Shown in pieces: positions 38,241 through 46,051 of a stretch of 64,000 bases of DNA (the stretch's first letter is position 1; each line of letters starts with the position of its first letter). The translations under genes and the position numbers were made by a program. The DNA comes from Bacillus sp. MRMR6 (lineage in GTDB: Bacteria; Bacillota; Bacilli; Bacillales; Cytobacillaceae), in the NCBI RefSeq assembly GCF_001940785.1, contig NZ_MSLS01000001.1, positions 1 through 64,000 on the forward strand, read 5' to 3'. A model generated the notes under the pieces. It was not told the DNA's origin, did not search any database, and saw nothing but the letters and a program-made list of their open reading frames with translations.

Positions 38241-40100
38241 ATGGAAAATCATGCGTCAGTTATCTCTTTATTAATTGTAGTAACGGTGGCCTTCGTAACA
38301 CCATTAATACTCCATCGGTTAAAATTAAACTATATTCCGGTCGTGGTTGCGGAGATTATTATGGGGCTAGTTATTGGGAAGAGTGGTTTTAACATTGTTC
38401 ATGAGGACATGTGGCTTTCAACCCTATCCACCCTTGGTTTTATATTCTTAATGTTTTTAAGCGGTCTTGAAATTGATTTCACTGCATTTTCTGGCAGAAA
38501 AAAACAGAGGACTCTTCCAAATGGGAAACTAGAGCCGAATACATTTTTAGCTGCTTCCTTAGTTTTTGCCGGAATCTTTATTTTTTCACTAGGATTATCA
38601 TACTTATTTGTATTTGCTGGCTTTATTGATAATGCATTTTTAATGACGCTGATAATATCTACAATCTCTCTCGGTGTTGTTGTTCCAACATTAAAAGAAG
38701 CACACTTAATGAAAACGAATATAGGGCAAATCATTTTGCTTGTAGCTGTTATTGCTGACTTGGTTACCATGATCTTGTTAGCGGTTTTTGTTTCTGTGTA
38801 TGAATCAGACTCAGGAAATACATGGTTATTATTAATTTTATTTGCAGCAGGCATTGGTCTTTATTTTATCGGAAAACGGTTTAAGAGCCGACCTTTGCTC
38901 GAAACTATGTCCAAGGGAACGATCCAAATCGGAACCAGAGCTGTTTTTACGCTAATTATCGTATTAGTGGGGTTGTCGGAATCGGTAGGAGCTGAAAATA
39001 TTCTCGGTGCGTTTCTTGCGGGTGTTCTTGTTTCCTTATTATCACCTAATCAAGAACTCGTCCATAAGCTGGATTCCTTTGGATATGGATTTTTGATTCC
39101 AATATTCTTTGTGATGGTAGGGGTTGAACTTAATGTCTGGTCTTTATTTGCAGACAAAAAGCTGTTGCTATTAATACCGCTTTTGTTAATAGGACTTCTC
39201 CTATCAAAGTTGATTCCTGTTTATTTGCTTAAGTTTTGGTACAATACAAAAACAGTTATAGCATCTGGCTTTTTACTGACATCGACCTTATCATTGGTTA
39301 TTGCCGCTGCAACCATTGGAGAGCGTTTGGGTGTAATTACGGCTGAAATGAGCGGAACCCTGATTTTAGTTGCGGTCATTACTTCCATCTTTACTCCGAT
39401 TGCCTTTAAGAAATGGTTTCCAAAGGAGGCTGTAAGTGAACGGAAACTTAGAGTTTCCTTCCTAGGAGCAAACCAAATCACACTCCCAGTTTCTAGGGAG
39501 CTTAAATCTGGACTTTATGAACCAGTGCTGTATCATACCAAAATGGAAAAATCGGATAAACAAATTTCTAACTCTTTATTTGATATTGTCGAGATTCGTG
39601 ATTACTCAATGGATTCATTGTCAAACACAGAGGCACTACAATCTGATATAGTGGTGATCTCAACAGGGGACCAGGAATTAAATGCTACCCTCTCAGTTGC
39701 TTTCAAAGAAAAAGGAGTTAATCGAGTTATTACGCGTATAGAAAGCCCTGAGCTAGAAGAAAGCTTACGAGAACATAACGTCGAAGTATTCTCTACCTTT
39801 AATTCAGCAAAAGCATTACTTCGAGCATTAATTGAGTCTCCGAGTGTGATTAACATCTTAACAAATCAAGAAACCGCCTTGTTTGAGATAAAGATGCAAA
39901 ATGAACAATTTGATGGAATGACCTTAAGAAGATTTCCTTTTACGGGGGATGTCATTTTTGTACGGATCTTCCGTGGTAAGGATTCGCTCGTTCCACACGG
40001 GGACACTGAACTATTAGTCAATGACCGATTAATCGTGACGGGATCAAAGGAGTATGTTGATGAGCTAAAAAGGGAGCTTGAATTTTGCGAAACCTGTTAA
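38241..40100 (+). CDS. yjbQ: YjbQ-like cation:proton antiporter (CPA2) with RCK domains
   Basis: A 619-residue membrane transporter. About twelve helices occupy residues 5-385 (Na_H_Exchanger/KefB-type fold, including LSGLEIDFTAF and LGAFLAGVLVSLLSPN). They are followed by a degenerate Rossmann-like RCK_N domain (about 400-515) and an RCK_C domain (RFPFTGDVIFVRIFRGKDSL onward). It likely exchanges K+ or Na+ for H+. The B. subtilis thiamine genes (tenA-thi) that follow yjbQ are absent here. Start ATG follows AGGAGGACGAT. Confidence 0.85.
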   Translation: MENHASVISLLIVVTVAFVTPLILHRLKLNYIPVVVAEIIMGLVIGKSGFNIVHEDMWLSTLSTLGFIFLMFLSGLEIDFTAFSGRKKQRTLPNGKLEPNTFLAASLVFAGIFIFSLGLSYLFVFAGFIDNAFLMTLIISTISLGVVVPTLKEAHLMKTNIGQIILLVAVIADLVTMILLAVFVSVYESDSGNTWLLLILFAAGIGLYFIGKRFKSRPLLETMSKGTIQIGTRAVFTLIIVLVGLSESVGAENILGAFLAGVLVSLLSPNQELVHKLDSFGYGFLIPIFFVMVGVELNVWSLFADKKLLLLIPLLLIGLLLSKLIPVYLLKFWYNTKTVIASGFLLTSTLSLVIAAATIGERLGVITAEMSGTLILVAVITSIFTPIAFKKWFPKEAVSERKLRVSFLGANQITLPVSRELKSGLYEPVLYHTKMEKSDKQISNSLFDIVEIRDYSMDSLSNTEALQSDIVVISTGDQELNATLSVAFKEKGVNRVITRIESPELEESLREHNVEVFSTFNSAKALLRALIESPSVINILTNQETALFEIKMQNEQFDGMTLRRFPFTGDVIFVRIFRGKDSLVPHGDTELLVNDRLIVTGSKEYVDELKRELEFCETC

Positions 40101-40153
40101 AGAAATACACCTCCGACATTACATACTTTTCTTTTATAAAGGAATAGTGTAAA

Positions 40154-40172
40154 ATTAGTACCAAGTACTAAT
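40154..40172 (+). promoter_or_regulatory. FapR operator upstream of fabI
   Basis: ATTAGTACCAAGTACTAAT is a nearly perfect 19-bp palindrome of the FapR type and shares ATTAGTACCAAGT with the fabH operator at 7180. The promoter itself is not clear: TGTAAA (40148-40153) is the best-placed -10. The operator is 30 bases before the fabI start. Confidence 0.88.
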
Positions 40173-40201
40173 AGTTGTAATAATGGGAGGACTAACATAA
40201 T

Positions 40202-40972
40202 ATGAATCTTTCTTTGAACGGAAAAACATTTGTCGTAATGGGTGTAGCAAATAAACGCAGTATTGCATGGGGGATAGCTCGTTCATTACACAATGCTGGA
40301 GCACGCTTAATTTTTACCTATGCTGGTGAAAGACTTGAAAGCAGTGTGCGTGAATTGGCTGAGTCTCTTGAGTCTGAAGGGACCCTTGTGTTACCTTGTG
40401 ATGTCACAAAAGACGAAGCGGTTGAGCAGTGCTTTACAGAAATTAAACAGGCAGTAGGAATCATCCACGGGGTTGCTCATTGTATTGCATTTGCAAACAA
40501 AGAAGAGTTAAAAGGCGAATATATGAATACAACAAGAGATGGATTTTTATTGGCACATAATATCAGTTCCTATTCATTAACTGCTGTAGCAAAAGAAGCA
40601 AGAGGACTAATGACTGAAGGCGGAAGCATTGTTACACTAACATACCTTGGGGGAGAGCGTGCCCTTCCAAATTACAATGTTATGGGGGTTGCCAAAGCTT
40701 CACTCGATGCAAGTGTTCGTTATTTAGCTGCTGACTTAGGGCAAGAAGGAATCAGAGTTAACTCCATTTCTGCTGGCCCAATCCGTACTTTATCAGCAAA
40801 AGGCGTTGGCGATTTCAATGCCATTACAAAGGTTGTTGAAGAAAGAGCACCTTTAAGAAGGGCAACAACAACTGAAGAAGTTGGCGACACTGCATTATTC
40901 CTTTTCAGTGAATTATCACGTGGAATCACTGGTGAAAATATCCATGTAGACTCTGGTTATCACATCTTATAA
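40202..40972 (+). CDS. fabI: Enoyl-ACP reductase FabI (NADH)
   Basis: A 256-residue SDR-type enoyl reductase completing each fatty-acid elongation cycle. The GVANKRSIAWGIA N-terminal NAD site, catalytic Tyr158-x6-Lys165 (PNYNVMGVAKASL) and the ITGENIHVDSGYHI C-terminus are typical; this is the triclosan target class. It is FapR-controlled with fabHF. ATG 40202 follows GGGAGGACTAACATA. Confidence 0.97.
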   Translation: MNLSLNGKTFVVMGVANKRSIAWGIARSLHNAGARLIFTYAGERLESSVRELAESLESEGTLVLPCDVTKDEAVEQCFTEIKQAVGIIHGVAHCIAFANKEELKGEYMNTTRDGFLLAHNISSYSLTAVAKEARGLMTEGGSIVTLTYLGGERALPNYNVMGVAKASLDASVRYLAADLGQEGIRVNSISAGPIRTLSAKGVGDFNAITKVVEERAPLRRATTTEEVGDTALFLFSELSRGITGENIHVDSGYHIL

Positions 40973-40977
40973 TGAAA

Positions 40978-41008
40978 AGACCTGCTAGAAGTAGCAGGTC
41001 TTTTTTGT
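40978..41008 (+). terminator. Terminator of fabI
   Basis: AAGACCTGCTA-GAAG-TAGCAGGTCTTTTTT. Confidence 0.92.
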
Positions 41009-41078
41009 TGGATTTTATGAACGACTATGGGCAATTTGCATACATATAAACTGTAATGCAATGATTGGAGGTTACTGT

Positions 41079-41579
41079 ATGAAGAGGAAAAAAAAGCGTG
41101 GACCCCTGCTTTATATTACCAAGCCTTTTTCGGGTGTACCAAAAAATAATATGCAGGAAGTATACACAAATCGGTACGTGCAACAAGAAATGCCCTTAGA
41201 AGTACCAAGGGAGGAGAGCGTTAAGAAAAAGAATATTTTTAAAGTTTCATTAGCTAAGTCTGATGACTTACTGGAGAAAGACATCATTGAGGAACTCCCA
41301 GAGCAGGCTTCACAGACTAAAGAAGAAGAAAACCGTTCGTTTAAAAGAGTGAAAAGCTTTAAGGAAATGGATATTGGGGAACGATTAGAATATCTAAGAA
41401 ATTTTCCAAAAGCATTTCCCCCTGTGCCATGCGTTTTTAGAACAGATGAAAAACCCTATCAAGGATATTTAGTCGATTATAACGAACAAGAAGTTACCAT
41501 TAAACTACCCAATCAATCCACAGAGATTATTGCAAGGAACGCTATAACGGAAGTTGCCATGATTGGAATTAAAAGATAA
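41079..41579 (+). CDS. cotO: Spore coat protein CotO
   Basis: A 166-residue basic protein: a Lys-rich start (KRKKKRGPLLYITKPFSGVP), a variable acidic middle and a conserved C-terminus (MDIGERLEYLRNFPKAFPPV onward) that ends in an Sm-like strand set. CotO directs outer coat and encasement assembly in B. subtilis and is encoded next to cotZ/cotY there as here. ATG 41079 follows GGAGGTTACTGT. A weak sigma-K-like -10 (CATACATAT, 41039) precedes it. Confidence 0.9.
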   Translation: MKRKKKRGPLLYITKPFSGVPKNNMQEVYTNRYVQQEMPLEVPREESVKKKNIFKVSLAKSDDLLEKDIIEELPEQASQTKEEENRSFKRVKSFKEMDIGERLEYLRNFPKAFPPVPCVFRTDEKPYQGYLVDYNEQEVTIKLPNQSTEIIARNAITEVAMIGIKR

Positions 41580-41611
41580 ATAAAAAAGCCAGCCGGTGAT
41601 CGACTGGCTCA
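41580..41611. terminator. Convergent terminator of cotO and cotY/Z
   Basis: AAAAAAGCCAGCCGGTGATCGACTGGCTC: an imperfect stem with the U-run on the minus strand, suiting the coat gene at 41623. Confidence 0.8.
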
Positions 41612-41622
41612 TTTCCTTTGCT

Positions 41623-42132
41623 TTAGTCACATATTCCAAGGTTTACATCAGCAATACATTGTATTGCACAGAAGCAGCTTAGATCTACTGTGATACAGTC
41701 ATTGCTTGCACGGAAACGATCAACTTGACAAACTCTTTCTAGGTTAATGCAGCAAGGGTTTCCACCTGAAACAAGATTCACTGGAACAAAGTTGTTACCC
41801 TCTCTGCGTCCTGGAACTAATACACGAAGTGTTGCGCAGCAGTTATCAAATACCTCTTCTACACGGAAGTATATTGAAACGCATGCATTGCCTTCCCCAC
41901 TAAAGAACGCATGAAACGGTGAACCGTCCTTCGTCTTTAGTACAAAAACTCGCGTATCAACGCGATCTCTAGTTGGTGATACTAATGAACCAAGTGGTTC
42001 CATAAAACAGCTGGGACAATCTAAACACTCTTCATCTACAGCATTATCTTGGATATCAGCTATTGCACGAACTACTTGGCATACACAGTTATCACTAGTG
42101 CCGAGTACATCACTCTTTTTACCACAACCCAT
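41623..42132 (-). CDS. cotZ: CotY/CotZ-family spore coat/crust protein
   Basis: A 169-residue cysteine-rich coat protein (17 Cys), with paired CC positions and CLDCPSC near residue 39. CotY and CotZ build the crust or exosporium lattice through disulphides and ordered self-assembly. Only one copy is present, against the cotVWXYZ cluster of B. subtilis. ATG 42132 follows AAGGAGGAG. A sigma-K-type promoter lies at 42179-42206. Confidence 0.9.
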   Translation of the reverse strand: MGCGKKSDVLGTSDNCVCQVVRAIADIQDNAVDEECLDCPSCFMEPLGSLVSPTRDRVDTRVFVLKTKDGSPFHAFFSGEGNACVSIYFRVEEVFDNCCATLRVLVPGRREGNNFVPVNLVSGGNPCCINLERVCQVDRFRASNDCITVDLSCFCAIQCIADVNLGICD

Positions 42133-42178
42133 TAAATACTCCTCCTTAATTTTATCTGTAATAGATATCTTACATTAC

Positions 42179-42206
42179 TAACATATTTCAGAAGGCCCTT
42201 TTGGGT
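42179..42206 (-). promoter_or_regulatory. Sigma-K-like promoter of cotY/Z
   Basis: On the minus strand ACC (42204-42206), 16-base spacer, AATATGTTA (42179-42187), close to the sigma-K pattern (AC at -35, CATANNNTA at -10) with one mismatch. Confidence 0.5.
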
Positions 42207-42265
42207 TACGGACAATCGCCTTATTTAAGAAAATTAGGCAGATTTAACGGAAGGACAAATGTTGG

Positions 42266-42622
42266 ATGGACATTACTCTTTTTGAATTGATTATTCTTTC
42301 ATTAGCGAGTTTTCGCTTAACAAGGCTTTTCGTTTTTGATAAAATCACTGAATTTATACGTACTCCTTTTTTTGATGAAGTGGAAGAGACAAATGAAGAT
42401 GGAACAATCGAAGTGTATTATGTACCTAAGTCAACTCCAATCAAAAAGTTTTTTGGTGAACTGCTGAGCTGTTATTGGTGTACTGGGATATGGACTTCAG
42501 CATTCCTGATTGTAGGCTTTATTTTCCTGCCAAGTTATTTTGAATGGATACTGCTTTTTTTGGCGGTGGCCGGCCTTGCTGCCTTAATCGAAACTTTCAT
42601 ACAGTTCTGGATTAATAATTAA
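42266..42622 (+). CDS. yjcA: YjcA-like sporulation protein (DUF1360)
   Basis: A 118-residue protein with N-terminal helix (ITLFELIILSLASFRLTRLF), an acidic loop, a conserved LLSCYWCTGIWTSAFL motif and two C-terminal helices. This is the DUF1360/YjcA family, named in B. subtilis for sporulation-linked expression. ATG 42266 follows GGAAGGA at about ten bases. Biochemical role unknown. Confidence 0.85.
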   Translation: MDITLFELIILSLASFRLTRLFVFDKITEFIRTPFFDEVEETNEDGTIEVYYVPKSTPIKKFFGELLSCYWCTGIWTSAFLIVGFIFLPSYFEWILLFLAVAGLAALIETFIQFWINN

Positions 42623-42644
42623 AAAAAATAAGTCTTATGTTGAG

Positions 42645-42672
42645 ACAAGATTAATTCCACGAACATACTCTA
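42645..42672 (+). promoter_or_regulatory. Sigma-K-like promoter of the 36-aa peptide gene
   Basis: ACA (42645-42647), 16-base spacer, CATACTCTA (42664-42672), matching the sigma-K -10 CATANNNTA exactly. Confidence 0.55.
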
Positions 42673-42708
42673 TAAGTAGTTTAACATCTAGAGTGGGAGT
42701 GGTAAGAC

Positions 42709-42819
42709 ATGATGAATACGAATAAAAACAAGAAACAAACCAAAACACAACCTGAGGTGAAAACTAAAAAATCGTCTAAGAAAAAGGGCTGTGGCTGCGG
42801 TAAGAAAACCAAAAAATAA
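42709..42819 (+). CDS. Lys/Cys-rich 36-residue peptide, probable spore component
   Basis: Short gene encoding 36 residues, over 40% Lys, ending SKKKGCGCGKKTKK. It has GTGGGAGTGG upstream of ATG 42709 (a second ATG follows at once), a sigma-K-like promoter 37 bases upstream of the start, and a perfect terminator ten bases after the stop. The neighbours are spore genes. I know no named family. The Cys-x-Cys tail could be cross-linked in the coat or bind metal. Too short for ordinary gene-finding cutoffs. Confidence 0.7.
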   Translation: MMNTNKNKKQTKTQPEVKTKKSSKKKGCGCGKKTKK

Positions 42820-42828
42820 GAGTGTCTG

Positions 42829-42856
42829 AACTGCTGGAGAACCAGCAGTTTTTTTT
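42829..42856 (+). terminator. Terminator of the 36-aa peptide gene
   Basis: AACTGCTGG-AGAA-CCAGCAGTT followed by TTTTTTT. Confidence 0.9.
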
Positions 42857-42961
42857 GTGGAGATTTCTTTATTAATAATCATTGACATAAAATCCGTGAA
42901 AGACGAAAAAACTACCAAGTAGTGATAATACTTTTAAAATCTAACAAGGGAAGGGTAGATA

Positions 42962-43429
42962 ATGGATTACATCAATCGATTTCTTTTACTAGTATGTGTA
43001 TTCCTTTTAGCTTCGTGTAATCAAGGTCAACCAATTAAGGATAGTCAATTAGCACTGATAAGAACGACTAATCCTGATCCTGAAGTGACACAGATGAATA
43101 ATGGTCATGACCAGGTTAAGAAAATAGAAAAGGATGTCAGTGATATTGAAGAGCTTTATGACGTTGCTGTCCTGCAGGGAAAGAAGGAGGCATTGGTTGT
43201 CTATAAAGTAAGACATATGCAGCGTTTTAGAATGAAACAGATTGAAAAAGAACTTAACGCAATGCTCGAAGAAAAATATCCAAAGGAAAACTTTACAGTA
43301 TCTAGTGACTATAAGATATTTTTAGAAGCGGTGCGGCTTGATGAGAAGATTGATGCAAGGGAAATCTCAGATAAGCAGGCTGAAAAGCGGTTAAATGAAA
43401 TTATCAAAAAAACCAAAGATATGAAATAA
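42962..43429 (+). CDS. YhcN/YlaJ-like sporulation lipoprotein
   Basis: A 155-residue lipoprotein with lipobox LLASC (Cys19) and a charged C-terminal half (DQVKKIEKDVSDIEELYDVA onward) of the YhcN/YlaJ sporulation lipoprotein type. It heads a four-gene cluster with spoVAC, spoVAD and spoVAEb, an arrangement also seen in mobile spoVA operons. It probably sits in the spore inner membrane and aids germination. ATG 42962 follows AAGGGAAGGG. Confidence 0.78.
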   Translation: MDYINRFLLLVCVFLLASCNQGQPIKDSQLALIRTTNPDPEVTQMNNGHDQVKKIEKDVSDIEELYDVAVLQGKKEALVVYKVRHMQRFRMKQIEKELNAMLEEKYPKENFTVSSDYKIFLEAVRLDEKIDAREISDKQAEKRLNEIIKKTKDMK

Positions 43430-43441
43430 GAATGGAGGTTC

Positions 43442-43921
43442 ATGATGGCAAGTAAGCAAAAAGGTATGACTCAACAGCAGCAGAAGTATCAGCAGCTGCA
43501 GCAAAAACATGAGCTAAAGCGGCCAGTGATAAAAAATTGCATCAGGGCCTTCTGGGTGGGTGGTTTAATTTGTGTAGTTGGCCAAGCCATCAGTTATTTT
43601 TATATTTATTTCTTTAATTTTACTGAGCAAAATGTAGGGAATCCAACGGTTGCGACAATGGTCTTTTTATCAATGTTACTTACAGGCTTTGGTATTTACG
43701 ATCATCTTGGTCAATTTGCTGGAGCGGGAAGTGCAGTGCCTGTTACCGGTTTTGGAAACGCAGTTATCTCTGCAGCTATTGAACATCGGACAGAAGGGTT
43801 TGTATTAGGTGTAGGAGGTAATATGTTTAAACTTGCAGGGTCGGTCATCCTTTTTGGAGTGTTTTCAGCATTTGTTGTCGCTTTAATCAAGACTTTATTG
43901 GTAATGTGGGGGGTTTTGTAA
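43442..43921 (+). CDS. spoVAC: Stage V sporulation protein AC
   Basis: A 159-residue membrane protein. A Gln-rich N-terminus (TQQQQKYQQLQQKHELKRPV) precedes four helices and the loop GQFAGAGSAVPVTGFGNAV shared by SpoVAC and SpoVAE. SpoVAC is a mechanosensitive-channel component that moves Ca-dipicolinate in spores. Start ATG 43442 or 43445 follows TGGAGG. It is followed directly by spoVAD. Confidence 0.93.
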   Translation: MMASKQKGMTQQQQKYQQLQQKHELKRPVIKNCIRAFWVGGLICVVGQAISYFYIYFFNFTEQNVGNPTVATMVFLSMLLTGFGIYDHLGQFAGAGSAVPVTGFGNAVISAAIEHRTEGFVLGVGGNMFKLAGSVILFGVFSAFVVALIKTLLVMWGVL

Positions 43922-44938
43922 TTGTTAAAAGGGCAGCAATCCTGGGTGTTTTCTAACAGACCAATGATCTCTGCAACTGGTGTTTCCGGAGGTCCCTTTG
44001 AAGCTAATGGAAAGTTAGCAGCCGATTTTGATATTTTACATGACGATTTATGGATGGGACAGGAAAGTTATGAACAGGCACATCGAATTTTGATTGAAGA
44101 GGCTGTTGATACAGCATTGCAAAAGGCAGAAATTGAAAAGGATCAGGTACAGTTTTTATTTGCTGGTGATTTAATCAATCAAATCACACCAACCAGTTTT
44201 GCGGCTAGGACGAAACAAATTCCCTACTTTGGTCTTTTCGGTGCTTGCTCTACCTCAATGGAGGGACTAGCACTGGCTTCATTTGTAGTTAATTATCAAG
44301 GAGCTAGCCATGTCTTAACCGGTGCATCAAGTCATAATTCAGCAGTTGAAAAACAATTCCGTTATCCAACTGAATATGGAGGTCAAAAGCCGCCAACTGC
44401 ACAATGGACAGTTACTGGTGCAGGAGTCGCTCTAGTTACGTCAAATGACCCAACAAAGCAGCAACCGGTGACCATTTCAGCTACAATCGGAAAAGTGATT
44501 GATATGGGATTATCTGATCCGTTTAATATGGGCGGTGCAATGGCACCTGCAGCAGCTGACACAATCACCGCCCATTTTCGAGATTTACAGCTAGACCCTT
44601 CCTACTATGACTTAATCATCACGGGGGACCTTGGCAGAATTGGACATGAAACCGCTTTTGAGTTAATAAATAAAAGTGGACTCAAACTGGAAAGGAACCA
44701 ATTTCAAGATTGCGGGTTATTAATTTATAACGAAGACCAGCCAGTTCAATCGGGAGCAAGTGGAGCAGGTTGTTCTGCGTCTGTTTTATACGGGCATATC
44801 CTCAATCAAATGAAAAAAGGTATGTATACGAGGGTGCTAGTCGTAGCAACCGGTGCTTTGTTATCACCACTAAGCTTTCAGCAAAAAGAGACAATTCCAT
44901 GTATTGCTCATGCTGTGGCAATTGAAATGAATCAATGA
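43922..44938 (+). CDS. spoVAD: Stage V sporulation protein AD
   Basis: A 338-residue soluble protein with thiolase-like fold ([20 protein letters not shown]). SpoVAD binds dipicolinic acid on the outside of the spore inner membrane. It starts with TTG 43922 immediately after the spoVAC stop; no strong separate ribosome binding site is seen, so coupling is likely. It is followed by spoVAEb after 13 bases. Confidence 0.94.
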   Translation: MLKGQQSWVFSNRPMISATGVSGGPFEANGKLAADFDILHDDLWMGQESYEQAHRILIEEAVDTALQKAEIEKDQVQFLFAGDLINQITPTSFAARTKQIPYFGLFGACSTSMEGLALASFVVNYQGASHVLTGASSHNSAVEKQFRYPTEYGGQKPPTAQWTVTGAGVALVTSNDPTKQQPVTISATIGKVIDMGLSDPFNMGGAMAPAAADTITAHFRDLQLDPSYYDLIITGDLGRIGHETAFELINKSGLKLERNQFQDCGLLIYNEDQPVQSGASGAGCSASVLYGHILNQMKKGMYTRVLVVATGALLSPLSFQQKETIPCIAHAVAIEMNQ

Positions 44939-44951
44939 GGAGGCAATTCTG

Positions 44952-45308
44952 TTGTTACCAATGTTTTTCTGGGCTTTTGTTGTGGGTGGTTTATTCTGTG
45001 TATTTGGTCAACTATTGCTTGATGTTGGCAAGCTAACACCAGGACATACCTTAAGTTTATTAGTTGTTATAGGAGCCGTCTTAGATGGTTTTGGTCTATA
45101 CGAACCGCTTATAGATTTTGCAGGTGCTGGGGCAACAATCCCGATTACTAGCTTTGGGAACTCTTTAGTTCATGGTGCTTTGCAGGATGCAGAGAAGCAT
45201 GGGCTCATCGGAGTACTGACAGGGATGTTCCAAGTAACCAGCTCAGGTATCTCTGCAGCCATTGTTTTTGGTTTTATTGGTGCGTTAATCTTTAAACCTA
45301 AGGGATAA
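44952..45308 (+). CDS. spoVAEB: Stage V sporulation protein AEb
   Basis: A 118-residue membrane protein with three or four helices and the loop [20 protein letters not shown], which parallels the SpoVAC loop. It is the third part of the minimal Ca-DPA channel set. TTG 44952 follows GAGGAGGCAATTCTG. No spoVAA, AB, AEa or AF lies beside it, so this is a stand-alone, probably second, spoVA locus. Confidence 0.92.
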   Translation: MLPMFFWAFVVGGLFCVFGQLLLDVGKLTPGHTLSLLVVIGAVLDGFGLYEPLIDFAGAGATIPITSFGNSLVHGALQDAEKHGLIGVLTGMFQVTSSGISAAIVFGFIGALIFKPKG

Positions 45309-45311
45309 AGT

Positions 45312-45336
45312 GAAACTCCATCAATGGGGGTTTTAC
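45312..45336 (+). terminator. Terminator of the spoVA cluster
   Basis: AAACTCC-ATCAAT-GGGGGTTTT shortly after spoVAEb; a weak second stem CCCG-TTAATG-CGGG follows. Confidence 0.6.
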
Positions 45337-45397
45337 TGCCCGTTAATGCGGGAAAAAGTGAAAATATTGAGTAAAATAATACTATGAATGTGCCTAT

Positions 45398-45425
45398 ACA
45401 CTTCAATTAGTCATCTCATATGTTA
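45398..45425 (+). promoter_or_regulatory. Sigma-K-like promoter of yjcZ
   Basis: ACA (45398-45400), 16-base spacer, CATATGTTA (45417-45425), an exact CATANNNTA -10. Confidence 0.5.
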
Positions 45426-45457
45426 TTAGTAAGACTAACAAAGTGAGGTGACTCTCT

Positions 45458-45601
45458 ATGTTCTGTGGTGGATTTGGTGGTTACGGTGGTGCCGGTTACG
45501 GCGGCGCTGGCTTCGCTGGCGGCTACGGTGGCGGTTCAACATTTGTGTTAATCGTCGTATTATTCATCTTGTTAATTATTGTAGGTGCAAGCTTTTATTA
45601 A
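45458..45601 (+). CDS. yjcZ: YjcZ family sporulation protein
   Basis: A 47-residue protein: a Gly/Tyr/Ala-rich N-terminus (FGGYGGAGYGGAGFAGGYGG) followed by one hydrophobic helix (FVLIVVLFILLIIVGASFY). This is the YjcZ-type sporulation family, often present in many copies in Bacillus. It has AAGTGAGGTG nine bases before ATG 45458, a sigma-K-like promoter and its own terminator. A longer open frame overlapping it in another frame is an artefact. Confidence 0.9.
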   Translation: MFCGGFGGYGGAGYGGAGFAGGYGGGSTFVLIVVLFILLIIVGASFY

Positions 45602-45625
45602 TCAAAATTAGCTTGCATAAAAGGG

Positions 45626-45659
45626 TAGGGTTGGCCGAAATATTGGCCAGCCCTTTCTT
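45626..45659 (+). terminator. Terminator of yjcZ
   Basis: AAGGGTAGGGTTGGCC-GAAATAT-TGGCCAGCCCTTTCTT: strong, slightly imperfect stem. Confidence 0.85.
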
Positions 45660-45692
45660 ATACATATATCGGAAGAAGCTTGTTTTTCTTTT

Positions 45693-45720
45693 CACGTTTT
45701 CTGCGTTTCTTCATACAATA
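45693..45720 (+). promoter_or_regulatory. Sigma-K-like promoter of spoVIF
   Basis: CAC (45693-45695), 16-base spacer, CATACAATA (45712-45720). SpoVIF is a late mother-cell gene in B. subtilis, which fits. Confidence 0.55.
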
Positions 45721-45745
45721 AAGTAGTTTACGAAGGAGCGTGAAA

Positions 45746-46006
45746 TTGAATATGGATAACGGGTTTTTTAAAAACGTTGAAAAGAAAACTGGCGTCAATA
45801 TGAAGGATATTTTAGATTTAGCGAATTCCTTACAAAATGCCAACTTTAAAGATGAAAAAACCGTGCGAAATGTCATCCGCCGAGTTTCGCAAATTGCTAA
45901 CAAACCAGTTAATAAAGAGACTGAAGATAAAATCGTCAAATCAATTGTTAATGATGGGAAGCAGTTGGACTTCAATACAATCTCTAAAATGATTAACAAA
46001 AAATAA
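45746..46006 (+). CDS. spoVIF: Stage VI sporulation protein F
   Basis: An 86-residue helical protein matching SpoVIF/YjcC (MDNGFFKNVEKKTGVNMKDI, then DEKTVRNVIRRVSQIANKPV). It is needed for proper coat assembly around GerE-dependent proteins in B. subtilis. The start is a choice: TTG 45746 is seven bases from AAGGAG, while the family-typical ATG 45752 is 13 away. Confidence 0.92.
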   Translation: MNMDNGFFKNVEKKTGVNMKDILDLANSLQNANFKDEKTVRNVIRRVSQIANKPVNKETEDKIVKSIVNDGKQLDFNTISKMINKK

Positions 46007-46051
46007 GCAAAAGACCTCTTTCAACTATTTTGAGAGAGGTCTTTTGCTTCT
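46005..46051. terminator. Convergent terminator of spoVIF and yjcD
   Basis: AAGCAAAAGACCTCT-TTCAACTATTTTG-AGAGAGGTCTTTTGCTT: long, near-perfect stem overlapping the yjcD 3' end. Confidence 0.85.

Noticed and set aside
45448..45726. Trp/Arg-rich open frame over yjcZ
   Set aside because: It is the shifted frame of the Gly-rich yjcZ repeat and passes through the yjcZ terminator.
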